Shown one piece after another: positions 39,143-47,794 of a stretch of 64,000 nt of DNA. The translations under genes were made by a program, and so were the position numbers. The DNA is from Vulcanibacillus modesticaldus (GTDB taxonomy: Bacteria > Bacillota > Bacilli > Tepidibacillales > Tepidibacillaceae), in assembly GCF_001730235.1 (NCBI RefSeq), contig NZ_MIJF01000001.1:97987-161986 (forward strand), written 5' to 3'. Within the stretch, counting starts at the first letter, position 1, and each line of letters begins with the position of its first letter. Under the pieces are notes generated by a model that saw only the letters and a program-made list of their open reading frames with translations, searched no databases and was not told where the DNA came from.

Positions 39143-40211
39143 GATTGTTAAGTTTTTTACTAAAGATTCCTCGTTAATCCCATTAATGGCAATCCTACTA
39201 GGATTACTTTTTGGGGCAGTTGTAATGCTATTAGGGGGATATAATCCATTATTAGCTTATACGGCATTATTTCAAAAGGTTTTTGGTGACTTATATAACA
39301 TCGGTGAAACTATAAGACAGATAACACCTCTTATCTTCACTGGTCTTTCCGTTGCGTTTGCTTTTAGAACTGGATTATTCAACATTGGTGCTGAAGGACA
39401 GTTCGTAATGGGGTCATTAGGTGCTGTGTGGATCGGTACTCAATTTGCGTTACCATGGTACATCCATGCACCATTGGCAATCATTGTAGGGGCTCTCTTA
39501 GGGGGATTTTGGGGAGCAATTTCCGGTTACTTAAAGGCAAAGCGTGGAGTAAATGAAGTTATTACAACAATCATGTTAAACTATATTTCTCTTTATTTAG
39601 CTAACTATATCATAGCTAATTACTTAAGAGCGCCTGGGCAACAGCGTTCTGAGATAATTCAAGACTCTGCATCAATTTCTCTTAATACGTTGTCCGAATT
39701 TTTCGGTTACGCAAGACTTCACTGGGGAATAATTCTTGCTATTTTAGCCGCATTTGTTTTCTATATAATTCTTTGGAAAACAAAAATGGGATTTGAACTT
39801 AGAGCGGTAGGTTTCAATCCACATGCTGCTGAATATGCCGGAATGAACGTTAACAAGAATGTTATTAATGCAATGTTCATTGGTGGTGTATTTGCAGGTC
39901 TAGGTGGAGCGATTGAAGTATTAGGTGTATTTAAGTACATGACTATTTCTGCTTCATTGCCTGGATATGGATTTGATGGTATTGCAGTTGCACTAATTGG
40001 AGCTAATACTGCTTTGGGTGTTATTTTTGCAGCAATCCTATTTGGAGTATTGGAGTTTGGAGCAGCTGGTATGAAATTCGTTGCTGGAGTACCTATTGAA
40101 GTTATCGAAATCGTTATCGCTTCAGTTATTTTCTTCGTAGCTGCAAGTGGATTAGTTAAATTTATCCTAAAACCATTTAGAAGAAAAGAAAAGGGGGGTG
40201 CTGTAGAATGA
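39135..40211 (+). CDS. nupP: Nucleoside-type ABC importer permease 1
   Basis: Integral membrane permease of the BPD_transp_2 family with about eight to ten hydrophobic segments. The cytoplasmic coupling region has the typical AFRTGLFNIGAEGQFVMG near residues 75-92 and GFELRAVGFNPHAAEYAGMN. 358 residues. The ATG lies inside the end of the ATPase gene and the stop overlaps the second permease gene, so the subunits are made together. Confidence 0.9.
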   Translation: MNKIVKFFTKDSSLIPLMAILLGLLFGAVVMLLGGYNPLLAYTALFQKVFGDLYNIGETIRQITPLIFTGLSVAFAFRTGLFNIGAEGQFVMGSLGAVWIGTQFALPWYIHAPLAIIVGALLGGFWGAISGYLKAKRGVNEVITTIMLNYISLYLANYIIANYLRAPGQQRSEIIQDSASISLNTLSEFFGYARLHWGIILAILAAFVFYIILWKTKMGFELRAVGFNPHAAEYAGMNVNKNVINAMFIGGVFAGLGGAIEVLGVFKYMTISASLPGYGFDGIAVALIGANTALGVIFAAILFGVLEFGAAGMKFVAGVPIEVIEIVIASVIFFVAASGLVKFILKPFRRKEKGGAVE

Positions 40212-41173
40212 GTTGGTTAGGCATTCTCAGTGATTTGATGCACAATACTATTGTGTTTTCTACAGCCCTAATTTTGGCTGCATTGGGTGGACTTTTCTCT
40301 GAAAGGTCTGGTATCGTAAATATTGCTTTAGAAGGCTTAATGATCGTTGGGGCATTTACAAGTGCAGTGGTAACTCATTTTGTTGATCAAAGTTTAGGTG
40401 GAAGCCCATGGTCACCTTGGATCGGTTTCTTGGTAGCAATAGTAGCAGGTTTGTTATTCTCTTTAATCCATGCTGTTGCAACTGTATCTTTCAATTCCGA
40501 TCACGTAGTAAGTGGTGTGGCATTAAACTTCTTGGCATTAGGAGCTACTGTTTATCTAACAAAGATAATCTTTAATGGAGCAGGTCAAACCAAAACATTA
40601 CAAACTGTTTTCACTAAATGGGAGATCCCTTATTTATCTGACATACCTTATATCGGAAAGGCATTCTTTACTGCTTATCCTACTAGTTATTTGGCAATAA
40701 TTTTGGTATTTGTAAGTTACTATGTATTATGGAAGACACCTTTTGGATTACGACTTCGTTCAGTTGGTGAACACCCAAAAGCTTCTGATACTATGGGAAT
40801 CAATGTCTATAAAATGAAATATATTGGTGTTATGTTAAGTGGTGTTTTTGCAGCAATGGGAGGAGCTTCTATTGCGTTAACAACAACTAGTAACTTCTCA
40901 CATACTACAATTTCTGGGCAAGGATTTATTGCTTTAGCAGTATTAATTTTTGGTAAATGGAATCCTTTTGGAATACTTGGTGCGGGACTTTTCTTTGGTA
41001 TCGCTCAAGCACTAAATTCATTAATGCAAGTATTTGAATTAACAAAGTATGTTCCTGTTGACTTTATCTTCATGCTTCCATATGTCTTAACAATCCTAGT
41101 TTTAGCAGGATTAATTGGTAAAGCTATACCACCAAAAGCTATAGGTAAGCCATATGTTAAAGGGTCAAGATAG
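40208..41173 (+). CDS. nupQ: Nucleoside-type ABC importer permease 2
   Basis: Second permease of the same importer; 321 residues with about eight hydrophobic segments. Conserved elements are GGLFSERSGIVNIALEGLM near the N-terminus and FGLRLRSVGEHPKASDTMG in the coupling loop. ATG overlaps the stop of permease 1 (ATGA). A terminator follows, closing the importer operon. Confidence 0.9.
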   Translation: MSWLGILSDLMHNTIVFSTALILAALGGLFSERSGIVNIALEGLMIVGAFTSAVVTHFVDQSLGGSPWSPWIGFLVAIVAGLLFSLIHAVATVSFNSDHVVSGVALNFLALGATVYLTKIIFNGAGQTKTLQTVFTKWEIPYLSDIPYIGKAFFTAYPTSYLAIILVFVSYYVLWKTPFGLRLRSVGEHPKASDTMGINVYKMKYIGVMLSGVFAAMGGASIALTTTSNFSHTTISGQGFIALAVLIFGKWNPFGILGAGLFFGIAQALNSLMQVFELTKYVPVDFIFMLPYVLTILVLAGLIGKAIPPKAIGKPYVKGSR

Positions 41174-41200
41174 GTTATTTAAGATATTTAATATAAGAAA

Positions 41201-41237
41201 AAAGTCAGTTCTTAATAGTTAAGACTGACTTTTTTTG
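41201..41237 (+). terminator. Terminator of the nucleoside importer operon
   Basis: AAAGTCAG...CTTAA (41201-41215) pairs with TTAAG...CTGACTTT (41219-41232) with a small bulge, followed by a run of T. Confidence 0.85.
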
Positions 41238-41340
41238 TTTTTCAGCATTTTTGTTTCGTAAGAAAAATTTACTCTTATTTTTGCTAAAAAACAGCTAATT
41301 AGGGAAAGATAAGATTGAACAAATTAAGGAGGTTGATAAA

Positions 41341-41466
41341 ATGCTAAGCAATTTTCAAAGTTTTGAAATTCAACCTAATAAAGTTCCTGAAATCTTTCCC
41401 CCTTCTCAACCCGAGATAATACCTTCAGATAAACCACTTCATCCTGAAAAACCAGATAATGATTAA
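41341..41466 (+). CDS. Small proline-rich protein, 41 residues
   Basis: A short gene with a strong AAGGAGG (41327-41333) seven bases before its ATG. The product starts MLSNFQSFEIQP and then has Pro-Glu-Ile and Pro-Ser-Gln spaced proline repeats (PEIFPPSQPEIIP) ending in KPDND. No family is recognised. It lies 24 bases before the SleB-like gene, so the two are likely co-transcribed and could be expressed together in the spore. Confidence 0.65.
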   Translation: MLSNFQSFEIQPNKVPEIFPPSQPEIIPSDKPLHPEKPDND

Positions 41467-41490
41467 CAATTTTTAGAAAGAGGAGTCAGC

Positions 41491-42216
41491 ATGAATAAGT
41501 ACAGATTAATCTTACTTCTTTCATTCACATTATTATTATCTGTGGTTTATCTCTCAATTAGCAATTATTTAGTGCCTGATCAAACTACCTTTGGTAAAGA
41601 AATATTGGTAGTTGGTAAAAGAGGAGGGGACGTATATGAATTACAAGGCCGATTAAAGTATTTAGGGTATTACAAAGGAAAAATCGATGGGATCTTTGGT
41701 TGGAAAACCTATTGGGCTGTTAGAAACTTTCAATATAGATTCGGAATGAAAGTTGATGGAATTGTTGGACCAAAGACAAAGTATAAATTATGGCTAGCAA
41801 CAAAAAACTGGAGAGCAAAATCAAAGACAACAACTAAAAAAACCTATTCAACAAAGCAATTTTCAGATAATGATATTAAGCTGATGGCAAATGCAGTATA
41901 CGGGGAGGCAAGGGGAGAACCATACATAGGTCAAGTAGCAGTTGCAGCAGTTATCTTAAATCGTGTAAAAAACCCAGCCTTTCCAAACACACCTTCGGGA
42001 GTTATCTTTGAGCCTGGTGCATTTACAGCAGTGGCTGATGGCCAAATTTGGCTCACACCAAACGAAACAGCGAAAAGGGCTGTTAGAGATGCTATAGCTG
42101 GTTGGGATCCTAGCGGTGGCGCGATTTATTATTTTAATCCTGACACTGCAACGTCAGCATGGATTTGGTCACGACCACAAATTAAAAAGATTGGAAAGCA
42201 TATTTTTAGTAAATAA
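41491..42216 (+). CDS. sleB: Spore cortex-lytic enzyme, SleB family
   Basis: Exported lytic enzyme acting on muramic-delta-lactam cortex peptidoglycan during germination. Order: hydrophobic N-terminal segment (about 5-27), a peptidoglycan-binding domain (about 45-100) with LQGRLKYLGYYKGKIDGIFG, a Lys/Thr linker, and a catalytic Hydrolase_2 domain (about 128-241) with LMANAVYGEARGEPYIGQ, whose Glu is the probable catalytic residue. 241 residues, shorter than B. subtilis SleB (about 305). No ypeB follows, the usual partner of sleB, so this could also be a CwlJ/SleB paralogue. AAGAGGAG precedes the ATG. Confidence 0.87.
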   Translation: MNKYRLILLLSFTLLLSVVYLSISNYLVPDQTTFGKEILVVGKRGGDVYELQGRLKYLGYYKGKIDGIFGWKTYWAVRNFQYRFGMKVDGIVGPKTKYKLWLATKNWRAKSKTTTKKTYSTKQFSDNDIKLMANAVYGEARGEPYIGQVAVAAVILNRVKNPAFPNTPSGVIFEPGAFTAVADGQIWLTPNETAKRAVRDAIAGWDPSGGAIYYFNPDTATSAWIWSRPQIKKIGKHIFSK

Positions 42217-42296
42217 TTACTTTCCGTAAAACAGTTCTAAGATTTAGTGGATTAATTTCAATTGGTAAATCGATTACATTAGTCGGAGTGATAAAA

Positions 42297-42440
42297 TTGT
42301 GGACATGTAGATATTGTGATGGAAATAATGGAATGTACTATAAAGATGGACTGTTAGAAGGTATGTTGTGTTTAAATCCAGAGTGTGGAAGGTTTACCGA
42401 TATAAAGGACGTAGACGATATTTATGATAGTGATATGTGA
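42297..42440 (+). CDS. Small zinc-ribbon protein, 47 residues
   Basis: TTG start at 42297, with CGGAGTG at 42285-42291. The peptide begins MWTCRYCDGNNG and has a second pair in LCLNPECG, giving four Cys in the CxxC and CxxxxC pattern of a zinc ribbon, then an acidic tail (KDVDDIYDSDM). No family is recognised. The four spaced Cys plus an SD and a following terminator are the evidence that it is real. Confidence 0.6.
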   Translation: MWTCRYCDGNNGMYYKDGLLEGMLCLNPECGRFTDIKDVDDIYDSDM

Positions 42441-42473
42441 TTATCTACACTAAATAGCTTTATGAAAATGCTT

Positions 42474-42507
42474 AAAGGAGGTTTAAAGGTTTAAATCCTC
42501 CTTTTTT
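42474..42507 (+). terminator. Terminator after the small zinc-ribbon gene
   Basis: AAAGGAGG (42474-42481) pairs with CCTCCTTT (42497-42504), with an inner TTAAA/TTTAA pairing, then T residues. It resembles an SD but is the stem of a terminator. Confidence 0.8.
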
Positions 42508-42558
42508 CAAATTAACCAAAATTAGCCTCTTATCAAAAATGTTGTTCAAATGTGTTCT

Positions 42559-42588
42559 TTGTGCTAAAGTAATGATTTATTATATAAA
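42559..42588 (+). promoter_or_regulatory. Weak candidate promoter for ymfI
   Basis: TTGTGC (42559-42564) and TATAAA (42583-42588), spacer 18 bases, between the terminator and the gene. Confidence 0.4.
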
Positions 42589-42626
42589 TAGTATTTAGAA
42601 TAACTTTGTAAGAGGTGTTAGGCAAA

Positions 42627-43373
42627 TTGATTGAAAGTAGAATTAAAAAAATAGCCATGATAACAGGAGCTTCAGGAACAATTGGTTCCGCAATATCAGT
42701 GATGTTAGCAGAACATGGAATCGATGTTATTCTTCATTATCATAAAAATAAAAACAATATCGATAAAGTCGAGAGAATCTGTAAAGATAAAGGAGTTAAT
42801 ACCTATGTTATTCAAGGAGATTTAACGAAAATTGAGCAAATAGAGATGATTTTTAAAAAGTTAGAAAGCATGAATTTATATCCAAATATTTTGATTAATA
42901 ATGCCGGAATTGCACAATATGGTTTGGTTCAGGATATTGATTTTGTGGAGTGGAAAAAGGTAATTGATAGTCATGTTTTAAGCACCTTTTTCTGTTCTCA
43001 AAAAGTTATCCCTGAAATGATTAGGCAAAAATACGGTCGGATAGTTAACATCTCATCTGTCTGGGGGGATAAAGGAGCAGCTAACGAAGTAGCATATTCT
43101 ATGGCAAAAGGAGCAGTAAATACTTTTACAAAGGCGCTTGCGAAGGAACTAGCACCTTCAGGAATTACGGTTAACGCAATCGCTCCAGGAATAGTATTTT
43201 CACCAATGATGGTCGATTTTACCCAAGAAGAAATTGAAATATTAAAAAATGAAATACCAATGGGAAGATTTGCTAAAGCGAAAGAAATCGCGCATAGTGT
43301 GTTGTATTTACTGCACCCTAATTCCTCTTATATTACAGGGCAAATAATAAACATTGACGGTGGTTGGAATTAG
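42627..43373 (+). CDS. ymfI: Short-chain dehydrogenase/reductase YmfI-like
   Basis: NAD(P)-dependent SDR. Cofactor motif TGASGTIG near residue 14, NNAG strand, catalytic Ser in VNISSVWGD, and YSMAK for the Tyr-xxx-Lys pair. It resembles 3-oxoacyl-ACP reductases; the substrate is unknown. The frame opens at GTG 42615, but GAGGTG at 42612-42617 is the SD for TTG 42627, giving 248 residues. The ymfF/ymfH M16 peptidase genes that precede ymfI in B. subtilis are missing here. Confidence 0.85.
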   Translation: MIESRIKKIAMITGASGTIGSAISVMLAEHGIDVILHYHKNKNNIDKVERICKDKGVNTYVIQGDLTKIEQIEMIFKKLESMNLYPNILINNAGIAQYGLVQDIDFVEWKKVIDSHVLSTFFCSQKVIPEMIRQKYGRIVNISSVWGDKGAANEVAYSMAKGAVNTFTKALAKELAPSGITVNAIAPGIVFSPMMVDFTQEEIEILKNEIPMGRFAKAKEIAHSVLYLLHPNSSYITGQIINIDGGWN

Positions 43374-43456
43374 TTTTTTGAATAAAACTCAAAAAAATTA
43401 ACCATATTACAAAATGAGCGGGAGTTTATCCGCAATTACAATATAGGAGGTAGAAA

Positions 43457-43708
43457 ATGTTGTCAGTGTTAGATAACTTTAACGACTGGAAGGAGTTTTT
43501 GAATAACCGGGTAGATCAAGCACAAAAATTAGGTATGAATAATGAAACTATTGCAACACTTGCTTATCAAATAGGTGATTACTTAGCTGAGAAAGTTGAT
43601 CCTAAAAATACTGAAGAACGTTTACTGAAAGAACTTTGGGAAGCAAGTAATGATGAACAACAAAAAGTATTAGCTCAAATTATGGTTAATTACGTGGATA
43701 AACATTAG
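43457..43708 (+). CDS. ymfJ: DUF3243 protein YmfJ
   Basis: 83-residue protein of the DUF3243 family, unknown function. Begins MLSVLDNFNDWKEFLNNR and includes LAYQIGDYLAEKVDPKNTEE, the conserved core. ATAGGAGG precedes the ATG. It lies between ymfI and ymfK as in B. subtilis and ends in a terminator. Confidence 0.88.
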   Translation: MLSVLDNFNDWKEFLNNRVDQAQKLGMNNETIATLAYQIGDYLAEKVDPKNTEERLLKELWEASNDEQQKVLAQIMVNYVDKH

Positions 43709-43763
43709 TAATTACCTGATTTCCAAAAACTTTTATTATGTAAATTACGTAATTTTTAAATGA

Positions 43764-43785
43764 GGCCCCGATAACGGGGCTTTTT
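43764..43785 (+). terminator. Terminator after ymfJ
   Basis: GCCCCG (43765-43770), ATAA loop, CGGGGC (43775-43780) followed by five T. Confidence 0.85.
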
Positions 43786-43918
43786 AAATATTTAGACATA
43801 TTTTTCTTTAATTTAATAGAGGAATTTTAGTGATTATGTAGAATTAAACAATTTAAAATGTGATTTTATAATGCTATCTGAAATGAATTAAATAAAATTT
43901 AAAAAATGGGGTTCAATA

Positions 43919-44701
43919 ATGGTAATTGAAGAAAAAAACCAATGGTATTTAGAATACGAAATACACAAGAATAGACCGGGGTTACTTGGGGACATTTCAT
44001 CAATTTTAGGTATGATGTCTATATTAATAGTAACGATTAATGGTGTGGATTTACGTAAACGAGGAATGATAATTCAAACTGATAATGAAGAGAAAATAAA
44101 GCTATTAAGCAATGTACTAAAGTATATTGATAACATTACTGTAACGGCTTTTAGGCCGTTGACAATGTTGGACAGGTTGGCTGTTAGACATGGAAGATAT
44201 ATTGATCGAGATCTCTCGGATAAAAAGACGTTTCGTTTTGTCAGGGATGAACTGGGGCTACTAGTTGATTTTTTATGTGAAATTTTTAAGAATGATGGTC
44301 ATCAACTAATTGGTATAAGAGGGATGCCAAGAGTCGGTAAAACAGAATCTGTAGTAGCTGGTAGTGTTTCTGCTAATAAAAGATGGACTTTCATTTCTTC
44401 CACTTTGCTAAGGCAGACTGTAAGAAGCCAACTTGCTGATGATGAGTTTAATCCTGATAATATCTTCATAATAGATGGAATAGTAACAACTTTACGCTCT
44501 AATGAACGACATCACGCTTTGGTAAGAGAAATTATGAGATTACCAGCAACAAAAGTGATAGAACATCCAGATATTTTTATAAGAGAAACGGAATATGAGT
44601 ACGATGATTTTGACTATATAGTTGAGCTTAGAAATGATCCAGATGAGGAAATAACTTATGATTTAATTAATACTAGTTTTTCATCTTTTGATATAAGTTA
44701 G
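43919..44701 (+). CDS. ymfK: YmfK-like protein: ACT-type N-terminus plus P-loop region
   Basis: 260-residue protein of the DUF3388 family, function unknown. The first about 85 residues look like an ACT ligand-binding fold (EIHKNRPGLLGDISSILGM). Around residue 137 there is GIRGMPRVGKTES, a Walker-A-like loop, and near 180 NIFIIDGIVTTL, a candidate Walker B. So the protein may couple ligand sensing to nucleotide binding. It sits upstream of rodZ, as in Bacillus. ATGGGG lies before the ATG. Confidence 0.82.
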   Translation: MVIEEKNQWYLEYEIHKNRPGLLGDISSILGMMSILIVTINGVDLRKRGMIIQTDNEEKIKLLSNVLKYIDNITVTAFRPLTMLDRLAVRHGRYIDRDLSDKKTFRFVRDELGLLVDFLCEIFKNDGHQLIGIRGMPRVGKTESVVAGSVSANKRWTFISSTLLRQTVRSQLADDEFNPDNIFIIDGIVTTLRSNERHHALVREIMRLPATKVIEHPDIFIRETEYEYDDFDYIVELRNDPDEEITYDLINTSFSSFDIS

Positions 44702-44716
44702 AATGGGGGTGAATTG

Positions 44717-45577
44717 ATGGAAGATATAGGTCAAACGTTAAAAGAATTAAGGATCAAAAAAGGACTTTCGATTGAAGATATTCAAGAAATGACAAAGATT
44801 AGGTCAAGATATATCCAAGCGATAGAGGACGGTAACCTTGATAAACTTCCTGGACAATTTTATGCAAAAGCATTCATAAAATCTTATGCAGAAGTTTTAG
44901 AACTTGATCCAGCGATCTTAAAGGAGTATCAAGAGTCCTTACCAAAACCTGACTTGGAAAACATTCCAATCAGATCAAACTATATTCTTGAATCGAAAAC
45001 ATCTAAGCTTGGTAACTGGCTCAGGGTTTCATTAGTTTATGTATTAATCACCATGATAATTGTTTTTGTCTATATTTTCTATGTAAAATACTCTAATGAT
45101 CAAGACGAAGATTTACGTGGTGATATCATAACTAATCCTAATATTGAGATTGACTCAGTTTCACCTTCAATTCCAAATGAATCGAATAGTGAAACTAATG
45201 TCGAACAAAGTGATGAAAAAGAACCCACGGAAGAGTTGGTTCAAATCAAAAAGTTAAAGACTTCATATTACGGTAAGTATCTACTCGACGAATATGAAGT
45301 GAGTTATGCACCAGGAACTAAAGTTCAGTTACAATTACGTGCTACAGATGCATGTTGGTATTCGATTCGAGAAAGTGGTCCGGACGGTAAAGAATTGTTA
45401 ACTGGTACACTTTATTCTGGACAGGAAACAGAGCTAATTTCGTTTGATAAACCTTTATGGATTCACCTTGGAAATGCTGCTGGAGTAGATATTTTTCTGA
45501 ACGAACAAAAAATTGAAGTCGGAAACGAACAAAATCCTAAATATATACTTTTAAATGTAAAAAATCAAGATTTTTAA
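44717..45577 (+). CDS. rodZ: Cell-shape cytoskeletal adaptor RodZ
   Basis: Links MreB to the membrane; B. subtilis YmfM. The N-terminal helix-turn-helix (about 5-65) has GQTLKELRIKKGLSIEDIQ and LPGQFYAKAFIKSYAEVL, followed by a single membrane segment (about 103-124) and an extracytoplasmic acidic linker, then a DUF4115 domain (about 190-280) with LQLRATDACWYSIRES. ATG 44717 fits GGGGGTGA at 44705-44712 better than TTG 44714; 286 residues. Confidence 0.9.
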   Translation: MEDIGQTLKELRIKKGLSIEDIQEMTKIRSRYIQAIEDGNLDKLPGQFYAKAFIKSYAEVLELDPAILKEYQESLPKPDLENIPIRSNYILESKTSKLGNWLRVSLVYVLITMIIVFVYIFYVKYSNDQDEDLRGDIITNPNIEIDSVSPSIPNESNSETNVEQSDEKEPTEELVQIKKLKTSYYGKYLLDEYEVSYAPGTKVQLQLRATDACWYSIRESGPDGKELLTGTLYSGQETELISFDKPLWIHLGNAAGVDIFLNEQKIEVGNEQNPKYILLNVKNQDF

Positions 45578-45677
45578 TTTATTGTAGGGTAAATTGATTT
45601 TGAATAGTTTAATGATAATATAAAATTGATTATACTTAAACTAGAGAATTTTTTTCAATTTTAGACTATAATAAAAG

Positions 45678-45704
45678 AAGGCTTCACAAGGGGGCCTTTT
45701 TTTT
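45678..45704 (+). terminator. Terminator between rodZ and rimO
   Basis: AAGGC (45678-45682) with GCCTT (45694-45698), 11-base loop, eight T. The stem is short, so moderate strength. Confidence 0.65.
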
Positions 45705-45736
45705 ACATACATTAAAATCATATATGACTTTCTTTT

Positions 45737-45765
45737 TTGACACCTATTAGCTCTTATAATATACT
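45737..45765 (+). promoter_or_regulatory. Sigma-A promoter for rimO
   Basis: Perfect TTGACA (45737-45742) and TATACT (45760-45765) with a 17-base spacer. A TATAAT nearer by is only 12 bases from the -35. Confidence 0.75.
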
Positions 45766-45804
45766 TGGTGAAGAATTATGCGTACTAGAAAGTTGGGGGA
45801 CTAG

Positions 45805-47154
45805 ATGAAACAGAAAATGAAGGTATCAATAGTAACTTTAGGATGTGAAAAAAACTTAGTAGATTCGGAAATCATGCTAGGATTGGTTGATGAAAATGGA
45901 TATGAAATCACAGACGATCAAAAAAATGCAGAAGTAATAGTTGTCAATACATGTGGCTTTATTGATGCTTCTAAGGAGGAGTCAATAAACACTATTTTAC
46001 AGCTAGCTGAGTATAAAAAGACAGCTAAACTCAAGTCATTAGTTGTTGCAGGATGTTTGAGTCAACGTTATAAAGACGAACTGATACAGGAAATCCCTGA
46101 AATAGATGGCTTGGTTGGTACTGGGGAATTTGATCGCATTGTTGAAGTTATTAATAAATCTTTAGATGGAAAAAAGCCAATATTCATTGGCAATCCAATA
46201 TTTTCCTACGACCGAAAGTTACCGAGAAGAAGATCAACCCCGTCTCATTACGCCTATATAAAAATTGCTGAGGGATGTGACAATTCCTGTACTTTCTGCG
46301 TAATCCCTTCACTTAGAGGAAAATTTCGGAGCCGTGGAATAACTTCAATTGTTAATGAGGCAATGGACGTTGTTGCTCAAGGTGTTAAAGAAATCAGTTT
46401 AATTGCTCAAGATACTTCATACTACGGTATTGATAAATATGACGAGCTCATGCTTCCAACTTTAATAAATGAGTTATCAAGAATCGATGGATTATATTGG
46501 ATTCGTCTTCATTATCTTTATCCGGGTTACATTACTGATGAATTAATTGAGGTATTTGAAAAGAATCCTAAGCTCTGTAAGTATATTGATATTCCACTTC
46601 AACATAGTGAAGACCATATATTAAAGAAAATGCTAAGGCCTGGGCGTCAGACGGATATCCGTGCATTGATTAGTAAATTGCGTAAAAGAATACCGGATGT
46701 GGCATTACGAACTTCAATTATTGTAGGATTTCCAGGAGAGACTGAAGAAGACTTTAACAACCTAGTCGAATTTGTTAAAGAGATTAAGTTTGATCGTTTA
46801 GGGGTATTCACCTATTCAGAAGAAGAAGGAACTCCTGCATCTAGACTTCCAAATCAAGTTCCGCAAGAAGAAAAGGAACGAAGAGCTCAAATACTGATGG
46901 AAGTTCAAAGGGAGATTGCAAATGAGAATAACTCAAAATTTATCGGTAAAGAACTTAAAGTACTAATTGATCGTTATGATGAAGAAAATGATGTTTATAT
47001 TGGTAGAACACAATATGATGCACCTGAGATAGATGGTGAGGTTTTTGTAAGTAATATTAAAGCCAATGTTGGAGATATTGTTACTGTGAGAATTACTCAT
47101 TCATATGATTTTGACCTCGTAGGGGAGGGTATTTCAAATGAATCTGCCAAATAA
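45805..47154 (+). CDS. rimO: Ribosomal protein S12 methylthiotransferase RimO
   Basis: Radical-SAM enzyme adding a methylthio group to an Asp of ribosomal protein S12. N-terminal UPF0004 domain: Cys in TLGCEKNLVDSEI near 13, Cys in VVNTCGFID near 49 and Cys in AGCLSQRY near 84. The radical-SAM cluster is EGCDNSCTFCVIP at about 155, and the TRAM domain ends the protein. 449 residues. It has its own promoter and overlaps pgsA. RimO is not in B. subtilis 168 as I recall, but is common in Clostridia. Confidence 0.93.
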   Translation: MKQKMKVSIVTLGCEKNLVDSEIMLGLVDENGYEITDDQKNAEVIVVNTCGFIDASKEESINTILQLAEYKKTAKLKSLVVAGCLSQRYKDELIQEIPEIDGLVGTGEFDRIVEVINKSLDGKKPIFIGNPIFSYDRKLPRRRSTPSHYAYIKIAEGCDNSCTFCVIPSLRGKFRSRGITSIVNEAMDVVAQGVKEISLIAQDTSYYGIDKYDELMLPTLINELSRIDGLYWIRLHYLYPGYITDELIEVFEKNPKLCKYIDIPLQHSEDHILKKMLRPGRQTDIRALISKLRKRIPDVALRTSIIVGFPGETEEDFNNLVEFVKEIKFDRLGVFTYSEEEGTPASRLPNQVPQEEKERRAQILMEVQREIANENNSKFIGKELKVLIDRYDEENDVYIGRTQYDAPEIDGEVFVSNIKANVGDIVTVRITHSYDFDLVGEGISNESAK

Positions 47155-47725
47155 AATTACATTAGTTAGGATTTTCTTAGTACCAGTTATAATGATTTTT
47201 TTATTAATTAAATTTGATTTTGGTGAAATCATAATCGCCGGAGAAGTTGTGACTTACAGTGAAATTATTGCAACTGTGATTTTTATCATCGCTGCTGTAA
47301 CCGATGGTTTAGATGGTTATATTGCGAGAAAATGGAAATTAATTACTAATCTTGGTAAATTACTAGATCCACTTGCAGATAAATTGCTAATTACCGCATC
47401 TTTGATATCGTTAGTGGAAATGCAACGTCTTCCGGCATGGATTGCTATTGTTATTATCAGTAGAGAATTTGCTATAACTGGTTTAAGACAAATAGCTGCT
47501 GCAGAAGGGAAGGTAATTGCAGCAAGTAAGTTAGGAAAATTGAAAACTATTACCCAGATAATTGCGGTTGTACTACTAATGCTTAATAATTTTCCTTTCA
47601 CTTTTTTGCACATACCAGTTGATCAATGGATGATCTGGATTGCTGTAATAATAACTGTTGTATCTGGTGTTGATTATTTTATCAAGAATTTACATGTAAT
47701 TAAGAAAACTAAGGACAAAAAATAG
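47138..47725 (+). CDS. pgsA: CDP-diacylglycerol-glycerol-3-phosphate phosphatidyltransferase
   Basis: Membrane enzyme making phosphatidylglycerol-phosphate from CDP-diacylglycerol. The CDP-alcohol phosphotransferase motif, of the form DGxDGxxAR...GxxxDxxxD, is seen in TDGLDGYIARKWK and NLGKLLDPLADK. 195 residues with about four hydrophobic segments. The ATG overlaps rimO by 17 bases, with AGGGGAGGG upstream. cdsA, which makes its substrate, is at 2140. Confidence 0.94.
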   Translation: MNLPNKITLVRIFLVPVIMIFLLIKFDFGEIIIAGEVVTYSEIIATVIFIIAAVTDGLDGYIARKWKLITNLGKLLDPLADKLLITASLISLVEMQRLPAWIAIVIISREFAITGLRQIAAAEGKVIAASKLGKLKTITQIIAVVLLMLNNFPFTFLHIPVDQWMIWIAVIITVVSGVDYFIKNLHVIKKTKDKK

Positions 47726-47794
47726 AAATTTTAAAATTAGAAATTTAAATGTTTGGTTTTGAAGTTAGTTTGCTCTCTTTTGGAGGTAATAGCT

